The notes under the pieces were generated by a model. That model was not told the origin of the DNA. It did not search any database and worked only from the letters and a program-made list of their open reading frames with translations. Of a stretch of 64,000 bases of DNA, positions 47,829 through 60,270 are shown piece by piece. The position numbers and the translations under genes were made by a program. The DNA comes from Osmia lignaria lignaria (lineage: Eukaryota > Arthropoda > Insecta > Hymenoptera > Megachilidae), in assembly GCF_051020975.1 (NCBI RefSeq), contig NW_027478172.1, positions 1,550,001-1,614,000 on the forward strand. The letters run 5' to 3'. Within the stretch, counting starts at the first letter, position 1. Each line of letters opens with the position of its first letter.

Positions 47829-50800
47829 TTGCAGATTTATCTCAAGGGAAGGGGCCTGACGGACATATTTCGAGATATTTCTTCTTCTTGTTGTTCTTCT
47901 TCTGCACAGCTAAGCTGGAAGTGGCATTTGCGGCTCGCACTAGTGCAGAGTTATCTTAATGAAAGGGGCCACGGTGTTTCTGTATCTCTATTATGTTGGT
48001 GCGGCTTCTGAACTTTTAAATATCTCGATATATCTCGAAAACTACGCTTCTGATCAAAAAATCTCATAGAAGATAAATTGTAGCAAACATAATTCTCTAC
48101 AAAAAACGTCTCTTAACATTTTGCCATAGCTCCCTTCGTTCCCGAGATATTTGCAGATTCAGCTCAAAGGAACGGGCCTGACGGACATATTTCGAGATAT
48201 TTCTTCTTCTTGTTGTTCTTCTTCTGCACAGCTAAGCTGGAAGTGGCATTTGCAGCTCGCAATAGTACAGAGTTATCTCAAAGAAAGGGGTCACGGTGTT
48301 TCTGTATCTCGATTATGTTGGTGCGGCTTCGTAACTTTTAAATATCTTGATATATCTCGAGAACTACGCATCTGATCAAAAACTATCATAGAACATAAAA
48401 AGTAGGAAACTTAATTCTCTACAAAAAAGGTCTGTTAACATTTTGCCATAGCTGGCTTCGTTTCCGAGATATTTGCAGATTTATCTCAAGGGAAGGGGCC
48501 TGACGGACATATTTCGAGATATTTCTTCTTCTTGTTGTTCTTCTTCTGCACAGCTAAGCTGGAAGTGGCATTTGTGGCTCGCACTAGTGCAGAGTTATCT
48601 CAAAGAAAGGGGCCACGGTGTTTCTGTATCTCTATTATGTTGGTGCGGCTTCGGAACTTTTAAATATCTTGATATATCTCGAGAACTACGCATCTGATCA
48701 AAAAATATCATAGAACATAAAAAGTAGGAAACTTAATTCTCTACAAAAAGGTCTGTTAACATTTTGCCATAGCTCGCTTCGTTTCCGAGATATTTGCAGA
48801 TTTATCTCAAGGGAAGGGGCCTGACGGACATGTTTCGAGATATTTCTTCTTCTTGTTGTTCTTCTTCTGCACAGCTAAGCTGGAAGTGGCATTTGCGGCT
48901 CGCACTAGTGCAGAGTTATCTCAAAGAAAGGGGCCACGGTGTTTCTGTATCTCTATTATGTTGGTGCGGCTTCGGAACTTTTAAATATCTCGATATATCT
49001 CGAAAACTACGCTTCTGATCAAAAAATATCATAGAACATAAATTGTATGAAACATAATTCTCTACAAAAAACGTCTCTTAACATTTTGCCATAGCTCGCT
49101 TCGTTTCCGAGATATTTGCAGATTCAGCTCAAAGGAACGGGCCTGACGGACATATTTCGAGATATTTCTTCTTCTTGATGTTCTTCTTCTGCACAGCTAA
49201 GCTGGAAGTGGCATTTGCAGCTCGCAATAGTGCAGAGTTATCTCAAAGAAAGGGGCCACGGGGTTTCTGTATCTCTATTATGTTGGTGCGGCTTCGGAAC
49301 TTTTAAATATCTTGATATATCTCGAGAACTACGCATCTGATCAAAAAATATCATAGAACATAAAAAGTAGGAAACATAATTCTCTACAAAAAAGGTCTCT
49401 TACCATTTTGCCATAGCTCGCTTCGTTTCCGAGATATTTGCAGATTTATCTCAAGGGAAGGGGCCTGACGGACATATTTCGAGATGTTTCTTCTTCTTGT
49501 TGTTCTTCTTCTGCACAGCTAAGCTGGAAGTGGCATTTGCAGCTCGCAATAGTGCAGAGTTATCTCAAAGAAAGGGGCCACGGTGTTTCTGTATCTCTAT
49601 TATGTTCGTGCGGCTTCGGAACTTTTAAATATCTTGATATATCTCGAGAACTACGCATCTGATCAAAAAATATCATAGAGCATAAAAAGTAGGAAACGTA
49701 ATTCTCTACAAAAAAGGTCTGTTAACATTTTGCCATAGCTCGCTTCGTTTCCGAGATATTTGCAGATTTATCTCAAGGGAAGGGGCCTGACGGACATATT
49801 TCGAGATATTTCTTCTTCTTGTTGTTCTTCTTCTGCACAGCTACGCTGGAAGTGGCATTTGCGGCTCGCACTAGTGCAGAGTTATCTCAAAGAAAGGGGC
49901 CACGGTGTTTCTGTATCTCTATTATGTTCGTGCGGCTTCGGAACTTTTAAATATCTCGATATATCTCGAAAACTATGCTTCTGATCAAAAAATATCATAG
50001 AACATAAATTGTAGGAAACATAATTCTCTACAAAAAAGGTCTCTTAACATTTTGCCATCGCTCGCTTCGTTTCCGAGATATTTGCAGATTTATCTCAAGG
50101 GAAGGGGCCTGACGGACATATTTCGAGATATTTCTTCTTCTTGTTGTTCTTCTTCTGCACAGCTAAGCTGGAAGTGGCATTTGCAGCTCGCAATAGTGCA
50201 GAGTTATCTCAAAGAAAGGGCCCACGGTGTTTCTGTATCTCTATTATGTTGGTGCGGCTTCGGAACTTTTAAATATCTCGATATATCTCGAAAACTATGC
50301 TTCTGATCAAAAAATATCATAGAACATAAATTGTAGGAAACATAATTCTCTACAAAAAAGGTCTCTTAACATTTTGCCATCGCTCGCTTCGTTTCCGAGA
50401 TATTTGCAGATTTATCTCAAGGGAAGGGGCCTGACGGACATATTTCGAGATATTTCTTCTTCTTGTTGTGCTTCTTCTGCACAGCTAAGCTGGAAGTGGC
50501 ATTTGCGGCTCGCACTAGTGCAGAGTTATCTCAATGAAAGGGGCCACGGTGTTTCTGTATCTCTATTATGTTGGTGCGGCTTCTGAACTTTTAAATATCT
50601 CGATATATCTCGAAAACTACGCTTCTGATCAAAAAATATCATAGAACATAAATTGTAGGAAACATAATTCTCTACAAAAAACGTCTCTTAACATTTTGCC
50701 ATAGCTCGCTTGGTTTCCGAGATATTTGCAGATTTATCTCAAGGGAAGGGGCCTGACGGACATATTTCGAGATATTTCTTCTTCTTGTTGTTCTTCTTCT

Positions 50801-53301
50801 GCACAGCTAAGCTGGAAGTGGCATTTGCGGCTCGCACTAGTGCAGAGTTATCTCAAAGAAAGGGGCCACGGTGTTTCTGTATCTCTATTATGTTGGTGCG
50901 GCTTCGGAACTTTTAAATATCTCGATATATCTCGAAAACTCTGCTTCTGATCAAAAAATATCATAGAACATAAAAAGTGGGAAACTTAATTCTCTACAAA
51001 AAAGGTCTCTTAACATTTTGCCATAGCTCGCTTCGTTTCCGAGATATTTGCAGATTTATCTCAAGGGAAGGGGCCTGACGGACATATCTCGAGATATTTC
51101 TTCTTCTTGTTGTTCTTCTTCTGCACAGCTAAACTGGAAGTGGCATTTCCAGCTCGCAATAGTGCAGAGTTATCTCAAAGAAAGGGGCCACAGTGTTTCT
51201 GTATCTCTATTATGTAGGTGCGGCTTCGGAACTTTTAAATATCTTGATATATCTCGAGAACTACGCATCTGATCAAAAAATATCATAGAACATAAAAAGT
51301 AGGAAACTTAATTCTCTACAAAAAAGGTCTCTTAACATTTTGCCATAGCTCGCTTCGTTTCCGAGATATTTGCAGATTTATCTCAAGGGAAGGGGCCTGA
51401 CGGACATGTTTCGAGATATTTCTTCTTCTTGTTGTTCTTCTTCTGCACAGCTAAGCTGGAAGTGGCATTTGCGGCTCGCACTAGTGCAGAGTTATCTCAA
51501 AGAAAGGGGCCACGGTGTTTCTGTATCTCTATTATGTTGGTGCGGCTTCGGAACTTTTAAATATCTTGATATATCTCGAGAACTACGCATCTGATCAAAA
51601 AATATCATAGAACATAAAAAGTGGGAAACTTAATTCTCTACAAAAAAGGTCTCTTAACATTTTGCCATAGCTCGCTTCGTTTCCGAGATATTTGCAGATT
51701 TATCTCAAGGGAAGGGGCCTGACGGACATATTTCGAGATGTTTCTTCTTCTTGTTGTTCTTCTTCTGCACAGCTAAGCTGGAAGTGGCATTTGCAGCTCG
51801 CAATAGTGCAGAGTTATCTCAAAGAAAGGGGCCACGGTGTTTCTGTATCTCTATTATGTTGGTGCGGCTTCGGAACTTTTAAATATCTTGATATATCTCG
51901 AGAACTACGCATCTGATCAAAAAATATCAGAGAACATAAAAAGTAGGAAACGTAATTCTCTACAAAAAAGGTCTCTTAACATTTTGCCATAGCTCGCTTC
52001 GTTTCCGAGATATTTGCAGATTTATCTCAAGGGAAGGGCCCTGACGGACATATTTCGAGATATTTCTTCTTCTTGTTGTTCTTCTTCTGCACAGCTAAGC
52101 TGGAAGTGGCATTTGCGGCTCGCACTAGTGCAGAGTTATCTCAAAGAAAGGGGCCACGGTGTTTCTGTATCTCTATTATGTTGGTGCGGCTTCGGAACTT
52201 TTAAATATCTTGATATATCTCGAGAACTACGCATCTGATCAAAAAATATCAGAGAACATAAAAAGTAGGAAACGTAATTCTCTACAAAAAAGGTCTCTTA
52301 ACATTTTGCCATAGCTCGCTTCGTTTCCGAGATATTTGCAGATTTATCTCAAGGGAAGGGGCCTGACGGACATATTTCGAGATATTTCTTCTTATTGTTG
52401 CTCTTCTTCTGCACAGCTAAGCTGAAAGTGGCATTTGCGGCTCGCACTAGTGCAGAGTTATCTCAAAGAAAGGGGCCACGGTGTTTCTGTATCTCTATTA
52501 TGTTGGTGCGGCTTCGGAACTTTTAAATATCTCGATATATCTCGAGAACTACGCATCTGATCAAAAAATGTCATAGAACGTAAAAAGTAGGAAACTTAAT
52601 TCTCTACAAAAAAGGTCTCTCAACATTTTGCCATAGCTCGCTTCGTTTCCGAGATATTTGCAGATTTATCTCAAGGGAAGGGGCCTAACGGACATATTTC
52701 GAGATATTTCTTCTTCTTGTTGTTCTTCTTCTGCACAGCTAAGCTGGAAGTGGCATTTGCAGCTCGTAATAGTGCAGAGTTATCTCAAAGAAAGGGGCCA
52801 CGGTGTTTCTGTATCTCTATTATGTTGGTGCGGCTTCGGAACTTTTAAATATCTTGATATATCTCAAGAACTACGCATCTGATCAAAAAATATCATAGAA
52901 GATAAAAAGTAGGAAACATAATTCTCTACAAAAAAGGTCTCTTAACATTTTGCCATAGCTCGCTTCGTTTCCGAGATATTTGCAGATTTATCTCAAGGGA
53001 AGGGGCCTGACGGACATATTTCGAGATATTTCTTCTTCTTGTTGTCCTGCTTCTGCACAGCTAAGCTGGAAGTGGCATTTGCAGCTCGCAATAGTGCATA
53101 GTTATCTCAAAGAAAGGGGCCACGGTGTTTCTGTATCTCTATTATGTTGGTGCGGCTTCGGAACTTTTAAATATCTTGATATATTTCGAGAACTACGCAT
53201 CTGATCAAAAAATATCATAGAACATAAAAAGTAGGAAACTTAATTCTCTACAAAAAAGGTCTCTTAACATTTTGCCATAGCTCGCTTCGTTTCCGAGATA
53301 T
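47829..53301 (+). repeat. Third-family segment, 17 monomers
   Basis: Monomers start at 47829, 48151, 48473, 48794, 49116, 49438, 49760, 50082, 50404, 50726, 51048, 51370, 51692, 52014, 52336, 52658 and 52980. From about 47617 to 50570 it is copied at 54056-57005 (offset 6439). Markers are AGATAAATTGTAGC near 48075, GCTCCCTTCGTTCCC near 48129, ATAGTACAGAG, CTCGATTATG, AAACTATCATAG, AGCTGGCTTCG, TTTGTGGCTCG, GACATGTTTCG, TTACCATTTTG, GGGCCCACGG and TTGTGCTTC. 52658 and 52980 belong to a different duplicated group with 59627 and 59949 (CCTAACGG, GCTCGTAATAG, TTGTCCTGC, GTGCATAG, ATATTTCGAG). Confidence 0.85.
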
Positions 53302-56300
53302 TTGCAGATTTATCTCAAGGGAAGGGGCCTGACGGACATATTTCGAGATGTTTCTTCTTCTTGTTGTTCTCCTTCTGCACAGCTAAGCTGGAAGTGGCAT
53401 TTGCAGCTCGCAATAGTGCAGAGTTATCTCAAAGAAAGGGGCCACGGTGTTTCTGTATCTCTATTATGTTCGTGCGGCTTCGGAACTTTTAAATATCTTG
53501 ATATATCTCGAGAACTACGCATCAGATCAAAAAATATCATAGAGCATAAAAAGTAGGAAACTTAATTCTCTACAAAAAAGGTCTCTTAACATTTTGCCAT
53601 AGCTCGCTTCGTTTCCGAGATATTTGCAGATTTATCTCAAGGGAAGGGGCTTGACGGACATATTTCGAGATATTTCTTCTTCTTGTTGTTCTTCTTCTGC
53701 ACAGCTACGCTGGAAGTGGCATTTGCGGCTCGCACTAGTGCAGAGTTATCTCAAAGAAAGGGGCCACGGTGTTTCTGTATCTCTATTATGTTGGTGCGGC
53801 TTCGGAACTTTTAAATATCTCGATATATCTCGAAAACTACGCTTCTGATCAAAAAATATCATAGAACATAAAAAGTAGGAAACTTAATTCTCTACAAAAA
53901 ACGTCTCTTAACATTTTGCCATAGCTCGCTTCGTTTCCGAGATATTTGCAGATTTATCTCAAGGGAAGGGGCCTGACGGACATATTTCGAGATATTTCTT
54001 CTTCTTGTTGTTCTTCTTCTGCACAGCTAAGCTGGAAGTGGCATTTGCGGCTCGCACTAGTGCAGAGTTATCTCAAAGAAAGGGGCCACGGTGTTTCTGT
54101 ATCTCTATTATGTTGGTGCGGCTTCGGAACTTTTAAATATCTCGATATATCTCGAAAACTATGCTTCTGATCAAAAAATATCATAGAACATAAATTGTAG
54201 GAAACATAATTCTCTACAAAAAAGGTCTCTTAACATTTTGCCATCGCTCGCTTCGTTTCCGAGATATTTGCAGATTTATCTCAAGGGAAGGGGCCTGACG
54301 GACATATTTCGAGATATTTCTTCTTCTTGTTGTTCTTCTTCTGCACAGCTAAGCTGGAAGTGGCATTTGCGGCTCGCACTAGTGCAGAGTTATCTTAATG
54401 AAAGGGGCCACGGTGTTTCTGTATCTCTATTATGTTGGTGCGGCTTCTGAACTTTTAAATATCTCGATATATCTCGAAAACTACGCTTCTGATCAAAAAA
54501 TCTCATAGAAGATAAATTGTAGCAAACATAATTCTCTACAAAAAACGTCTCTTAACATTTTGCCATAGCTCCCTTCGTTCCCGAGATATTTGCAGATTCA
54601 GCTCAAAGGAACGGGCCTGACGGACATATTTCGAGATATTTCTTCTTCTTGTTGTTCTTCTTCTGCACAGCTAAGCTGGAAGTGGCATTTGCAGCTCGCA
54701 ATAGTACAGAGTTATCTCAAAGAAAGGGGTCACGGTGTTTCTGTATCTCGATTATGTTGGTGCGGCTTCGTAACTTTTAAATATCTTGATATATCTCGAG
54801 AACTACGCATCTGATCAAAAACTATCATAGAACATAAAAAGTAGGAAACTTAATTCTCTACAAAAAAGGTCTGTTAACATTTTGCCATAGCTGGCTTCGT
54901 TTCCGAGATATTTGCAGATTTATCTCAAGGGAAGGGGCCTGACGGACATATTTCGAGATATTTCTTCTTCTTGTTGTTCTTCTTCTGCACAGCTAAGCTG
55001 GAAGTGGCATTTGTGGCTCGCACTAGTGCAGAGTTATCTCAAAGAAAGGGGCCACGGTGTTTCTGTATCTCTATTATGTTGGTGCGGCTTCGGAACTTTT
55101 AAATATCTTGATATATCTCGAGAACTACGCATCTGATCAAAAAATATCATAGAACATAAAAAGTAGGAAACTTAATTCTCTACAAAAAGGTCTGTTAACA
55201 TTTTGCCATAGCTCGCTTCGTTTCCGAGATATTTGCAGATTTATCTCAAGGGAAGGGGCCTGACGGACATGTTTCGAGATATTTCTTCTTCTTGTTGTTC
55301 TTCTTCTGCACAGCTAAGCTGGAAGTGGCATTTGCGGCTCGCACTAGTGCAGAGTTATCTCAAAGAAAGGGGCCACGGTGTTTCTGTATCTCTATTATGT
55401 TGGTGCGGCTTCGGAACTTTTAAATATCTCGATATATCTCGAAAACTACGCTTCTGATCAAAAAATATCATAGAACATAAATTGTATGAAACATAATTCT
55501 CTACAAAAAACGTCTCTTAACATTTTGCCATAGCTCGCTTCGTTTCCGAGATATTTGCAGATTCAGCTCAAAGGAACGGGCCTGACGGACATATTTCGAG
55601 ATATTTCTTCTTCTTGATGTTCTTCTTCTGCACAGCTAAGCTGGAAGTGGCATTTGCAGCTCGCAATAGTGCAGAGTTATCTCAAAGAAAGGGGCCACGG
55701 GGTTTCTGTATCTCTATTATGTTGGTGCGGCTTCGGAACTTTTAAATATCTTGATATATCTCGAGAACTACGCATCTGATCAAAAAATATCATAGAACAT
55801 AAAAAGTAGGAAACATAATTCTCTACAAAAAAGGTCTCTTACCATTTTGCCATAGCTCGCTTCGTTTCCGAGATATTTGCAGATTTATCTCAAGGGAAGG
55901 GGCCTGACGGACATATTTCGAGATGTTTCTTCTTCTTGTTGTTCTTCTTCTGCACAGCTAAGCTGGAAGTGGCATTGGCAGCTCGCAATAGTGCAGAGTT
56001 ATCTCAAAGAAAGGGGCCACGGTGTTTCTGTATCTCTATTATGTTCGTGCGGCTTCGGAACTTTTAAATATCTTGATATATCTCGAGAACTACGCATCTG
56101 ATCAAAAAATATCATAGAGCATAAAAAGTAGGAAACGTAATTCTCTACAAAAAAGGTCTGTTAACATTTTGCCATAGCTCGCTTCGTTTCCGAGATATTT
56201 GCAGATTTATCTCAAGGGAAGGGGCCTGACGGACATATTTCGAGATATTTCTTCTTCTTGTTGTTCTTCTTCTGCACAGCTACGCTGGAAGTGGCATTTG

Positions 56301-57164
56301 CGGCTCGCACTAGTGCAGAGTTATCTCAAAGAAAGGGGCCACGGTGTTTCTGTATCTCTATTATGTTCGTGCGGCTTCGGAACTTTTAAATATCTCGATA
56401 TATCTCGAAAACTATGCTTCTGATCAAAAAATATCATAGAACATAAATTGTAGGAAACATAATTCTCTACAAAAAAGGTCTCTTAACATTTTGCCATCGC
56501 TCGCTTCGTTTCCGAGATATTTGCAGATTTATCTCAAGGGAAGGGGCCTGACGGACATATTTCGAGATATTTCTTCTTCTTGTTGTTCTTCTTCTGCACA
56601 GCTAAGCTGGAAGTGGCATTTGCAGCTCGCAATAGTGCAGAGTTATCTCAAAGAAAGGGCCCACGGTGTTTCTGTATCTCTATTATGTTGGTGCGGCTTC
56701 GGAACTTTTAAATATCTCGATATATCTCGAAAACTATGCTTCTGATCAAAAAATATCATAGAACATAAATTGTAGGAAACATAATTCTCTACAAAAAAGG
56801 TCTCTTAACATTTTGCCATCGCTCGCTTCGTTTCCGAGATATTTGCAGATTTATCTCAAGGGAAGGGGCCTGACGGACATATTTCGAGATATTTCTTCTT
56901 CTTGTTGTGCTTCTTCTGCACAGCTAAGCTGGAAGTGGCATTTGCGGCTCGCACTAGTGCAGAGTTATCTCAATGAAAGGGGCCACGGTGTTTCTGTATC
57001 TCTATTATGTTGGTGCGGCTTCGGAACTTTTAAATATCTTGATATATTTCGAGAACTACGCATCTGATCAAAAAATATCATAGAACATAAAAAGTAGGAA
57101 ACTTAATTCTCTACAAAAAAGGTCTCTCAAGATTTTGCCATAGCTCGCTTCGTTTCCGAGATAT
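53302..57164 (+). repeat. Block of exactly 12 monomers inserted in register (3863 bp)
   Basis: Monomers start at 53302, 53624, 53946, 54268, 54590, 54912, 55233, 55555, 55877, 56199, 56521 and 56843. The first two to three match 45575-46219 (offset 7727; shared CATCAGATC and the AAAAAGTAGG plus CGTC tail). The rest match 47829-50404 (offset 6439); the one difference I noticed is GGCATTGGCAG near 55974. The block therefore equals 45575-50570 with four monomers (1288 bp) left out. Its flanks, 52658-53190 and 57010-57480, are adjacent to each other in the related locus at 59627-60590. Near 57005 the monomer switches from the copied block to the flank type (GGCTTCGGAAC, ATATTTCGAG). Exact end points cannot be placed within stretches of identity. 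Confidence 0.8.
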
Positions 57165-58452
57165 TTGCAGATTTATCTCAAGGGAAGGGTCCTGATGGAC
57201 ATATTTCGAGATATTTCTTCTTCTTGTTGTTCTTCTTCTGCACAGCTAAACTGGAAGTGGCATTTCCAGCTCGCAATAGTGCAGAGTTATCTCAAAGAAA
57301 GGGGCCACGGTGTTTCTGTATCTCTATTATGTTGGTGCGGCTTCGGAGCTTTTAAATATCTTGATATATCTCGAGAACTACGCCTCTGATCGAAAAATAT
57401 CATAGAACATAAAAAGTAGGAAACTTAATTCTCTACAAAAAAGGTCTCTTAACATTTTGCCGTAGCTCGCTTCGTTTCCGAGATATTTGCAGATTTATCT
57501 CAAGGGAAGGGGCCTAACGGACATATTTCGAGATATTTCTTCTTCTTGTTGTTCTTCTTCTGCACAGCTAAGCTGGAAGTGGCATTTGCAGCTCGCAATA
57601 GTGCATAGTTATCTCAAAGAAAGGGGCCACGGTGTTTCTGTATCTCTATTATGTTGGTGCGGCTTCGGAACTTTTAAATATCTTGATATATCTCGAGAAC
57701 TACGCATCTGATCAAAAAATATCATAGAACATAAAAAATAGGAAACTTAATTCTCTACAAAAAAGGTCTCTCAAGATTTTGCCATAGCTCGCTTCGTTTC
57801 CGAGATATTTGCAGATTTATCTCAAGGGAAGGAGCCTGACGGACATATTTCGAGATATTTCTTCTTCTTGTTGTTCTTCTTCTGCACAGATAAGCTGGAA
57901 GTGGCATTTGCAGCTCGCAATAGTGCAGAGTTACCTCAAAGAAAGGGGCCACGGTGTTTCTGTATCTCTATTATGTTGGTGCGGCTTCGGAACTTTTAAA
58001 TATCTTGATATATCCCGAGAACTACGCATCTGATCAAAAAATATCATAGAACATAAAAAGTAGGAAACTTAATTCTCTACAAAAAACGTCTCTTAACATT
58101 TTCCCATAGCTGGCATCGTTTCCGAGATATTTGCAGATTTAGCCCAAGGGAAGGGGCCTGACGGACATATTCCGAGATATTTCTTCTTCTTGTTGTTCCT
58201 CTTCTGCACAGCTAAGCTGGAAGTGGCATTTGCAGCTCGCAATAGTGCAGGGTTATCTCAAAGAAAGAGGCCACGATGTTTCTGTACCTCTATTATGTTG
58301 GTGCGGCTTCGGAACTTTTAAATATCTTGATATATCTCGAGAACTACGCATCTGATCAAAAAATATCATAGAACATAAAAAGTAGGATACTTAATTCTCT
58401 ACAAAAAAGGTCTGTTAACATTTTGTCCTAGCTCGCATCGTTTCCGAGATAT
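57165..58452 (+). repeat. Diverged array segment, four monomers
   Basis: Monomers start at 57165, 57487, 57809 and 58131. 57165 has GGGTCCTGATGG, GCTAAACTGG, CATTTCCAGC, TCGGAGCTTTT and CTCTGATCGAAAA. 57809 has GGAGCCTGACGG, ACAGATAAGC, GTTACCTC and ATATCCCGAG. 58131 has TTCCCATAGCTGGCATCG, TTTAGCCCAAGG, ATATTCCGAG, GTTCCTCTTC, CACGATGTTTC and GTACCTC. The same series, lacking the 57487 unit, follows at 60271, 60593 and 60915. Confidence 0.82.
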
Positions 58453-58660
58453 TTGCAGATATAGCTCAAAGGAAGGGGCCACGGTGTTTCTGTATCTCTA
58501 TTATGTTGGTGCGGCTTCGGAACTTTTAAATATCTTGATATATCTCGAGAACTACGCCTCTGATCGAAAAATATCATAGAACATGAAAAGTAGGAAACTT
58601 GATTATCTACAAAAAAGGTCTCTTAACATTTTGCCATAGCTCGCTTCGTTTCCGAGATAT
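58453..58660 (+). repeat. Truncated 208-bp monomer, 114-bp internal deletion
   Basis: This unit passes directly from the start of sub-repeat a (GCAGATATAGCTCAAAGG, from 58455) to the sequence that normally follows sub-repeat b (GGCCACGGTGTTTCTG). The missing length, 322 minus 208, is 114 bp, exactly the distance between sub-repeats a and b in an intact monomer. The palindrome, the pyrimidine tract and one sub-repeat are gone. It also has TTTTGTCCTAGCTCGCATCG just upstream, and CTCTGATCGAAAA, ACATGAAAAG and TTGATTATC in the tail. Confidence 0.93.
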
Positions 58661-60270
58661 TTGCAGATTTATCTCAAGGGAAGGGGCCTGACGGACATAT
58701 TTCGAGATATTTCTTCTTCTTGTTGTTCTTCTTCTGCACAGCTAAGCTGGAAGTGGCATTTGCAGCTCGCAGTAGTGCAGAGTTATCTCAAAGAAAGGGG
58801 CAACGGTGTTTCTGTATCTCTATTATGTTGGTGCGGCTTCGGAACTTTTAAATATCTTGATATATCTCGAGAACTACGCATCTGATCAAAAAATATCATA
58901 GAACATAAAAAGTAGGAACCTTAATTCTCTACAAAAGAGGTCTCCTAACATTTTGCCATAGCTCGCTTCGTTTCCGAGATATTTGCAGATTTATCTCAAG
59001 GGAAGGGGCCTAATGGACATATTTCGAGATATTTCTTCTTCTTGTTGTTCTTCTTCTGCACAGCTAAACTGGAAGTGGCATTTCCAGCTCGCAATAGTGC
59101 AGAGTTATCTCAAAGAGAGGGGCCACGGTGTTTCTGTATCTCTATTATGTTGGTGCGGCTTCGGAACTTTTAAATATCTTGATATATCTCGAGAACTACG
59201 CATCTGATCAAAAAATATCATACAAGATAAAAAGTAGGAAACTTAATTCTCTACAAAAAAGGTCTCTTAACATTTTGCCATAGCTCGCTTCGTTTCCGAG
59301 ATATTTGCAGATTTATCTCAAGGGAAGGGGCCTGACGGACATATTTCGAGATATTTCTTCTTCTTGTTGTTCTTCTTCTGCACAGCTAAGCTGGAAGTGG
59401 CATTTGCGGCTCGCACTAGTGCAGAGTTATCTCAAAGAAAGGGGCCACGGTGTTTCTGTATCTCTATTATGTTGGTGCGCCTTCGGAACTTTTAAATATC
59501 TCGATATATATCGAAAACTACGCTTCTGATCAAAAAATGTCATAGAACGTATAAAGTAGGAAACTTAATTCTCTACAAAAAAGGTCTCTCAACATTTTGC
59601 CATAGCTCGCTTCGTTTCCGAGATATTTGCAGATTTATCTCAAGGGAAGGGGCCTAACGGACATATTTCGAGATATTTCTTCTTCTTGTTGTTCTTCTTC
59701 TGCACAGCTAAGCTGGAAGTGGCATTTGCAGCTCGTAATAGTGCAGAGTTATCTCAAAGAAAGGGGCCACGGTGTTTCTGTATCTCTATTATGTTGGTGC
59801 GGCTTCGGAACTTTTAAATATCTTGATATATCTCAAGAACTACGCATCTGATCAAAAAATATCATAGAAGATAAAAAGTAGGAAACATAATTCTCTACAA
59901 AAAAGGTCTCTTAACATTTTGCCATAGCTCGCTTCGTTTCCGAGATATTTGCAGATTTATCTCAAGGGAAGGGGCCTGACGGACATATTTCGAGATATTT
60001 CTTCTTCTTGTTGTCCTGCTTCTGCACAGCTAAGCTGGAAGTGGCATTTGCAGCTCGCAATAGTGCATAGTTATCTCAAAGAAAGGGGCCACGGTGTTTC
60101 TGTATCTCTATTATGTTGGTGCGGCTTCGGAACTTTTAAATATCTTGATATATTTCGAGAACTACGCATCTGATCAAAAAATATCATAGAACATAAAAAG
60201 TAGGAAACTTAATTCTCTACAAAAAAGGTCTCTCAAGATTTTGCCATAGCTCGCTTCGTTTCCGAGATAT
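58661..60270 (+). repeat. Diverged array segment, five monomers
   Basis: Monomers start at 58661, 58983, 59305, 59627 and 59949. 58983 has GGCCTAATGG, GCTAAACTGG and CATTTCCAGC, like 57165. 59305 has GTGCGCCTTCG and ATATATATCGAAAAC. 59627 and 59949 are the partners of 52658 and 52980 (offset 6969): CCTAACGG, GCTCGTAATAG, CTCAAGAACTACG and AGAAGATAAAAAG in the first; TTGTCCTGC, GTGCATAG and ATATTTCGAG in the second. Confidence 0.82.

Noticed and set aside
53302..57164. Assembly error as the default explanation of the 12-monomer block.
   Set aside because: It cannot be excluded without reads, but the copy lacks four monomers, has its own substitution (55974) and shows chimeric junction monomers at both ends, which a simple duplicated contig would not produce.
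57755..57952. Minus-strand 65-codon open frames here and at 60539-60736.
   Set aside because: They lie antisense in two copies of the same diverged monomer (57809 and 60593) and are open only because of the shared substitutions ACAGATAAGC and GTTACCTC. No sign of a gene.
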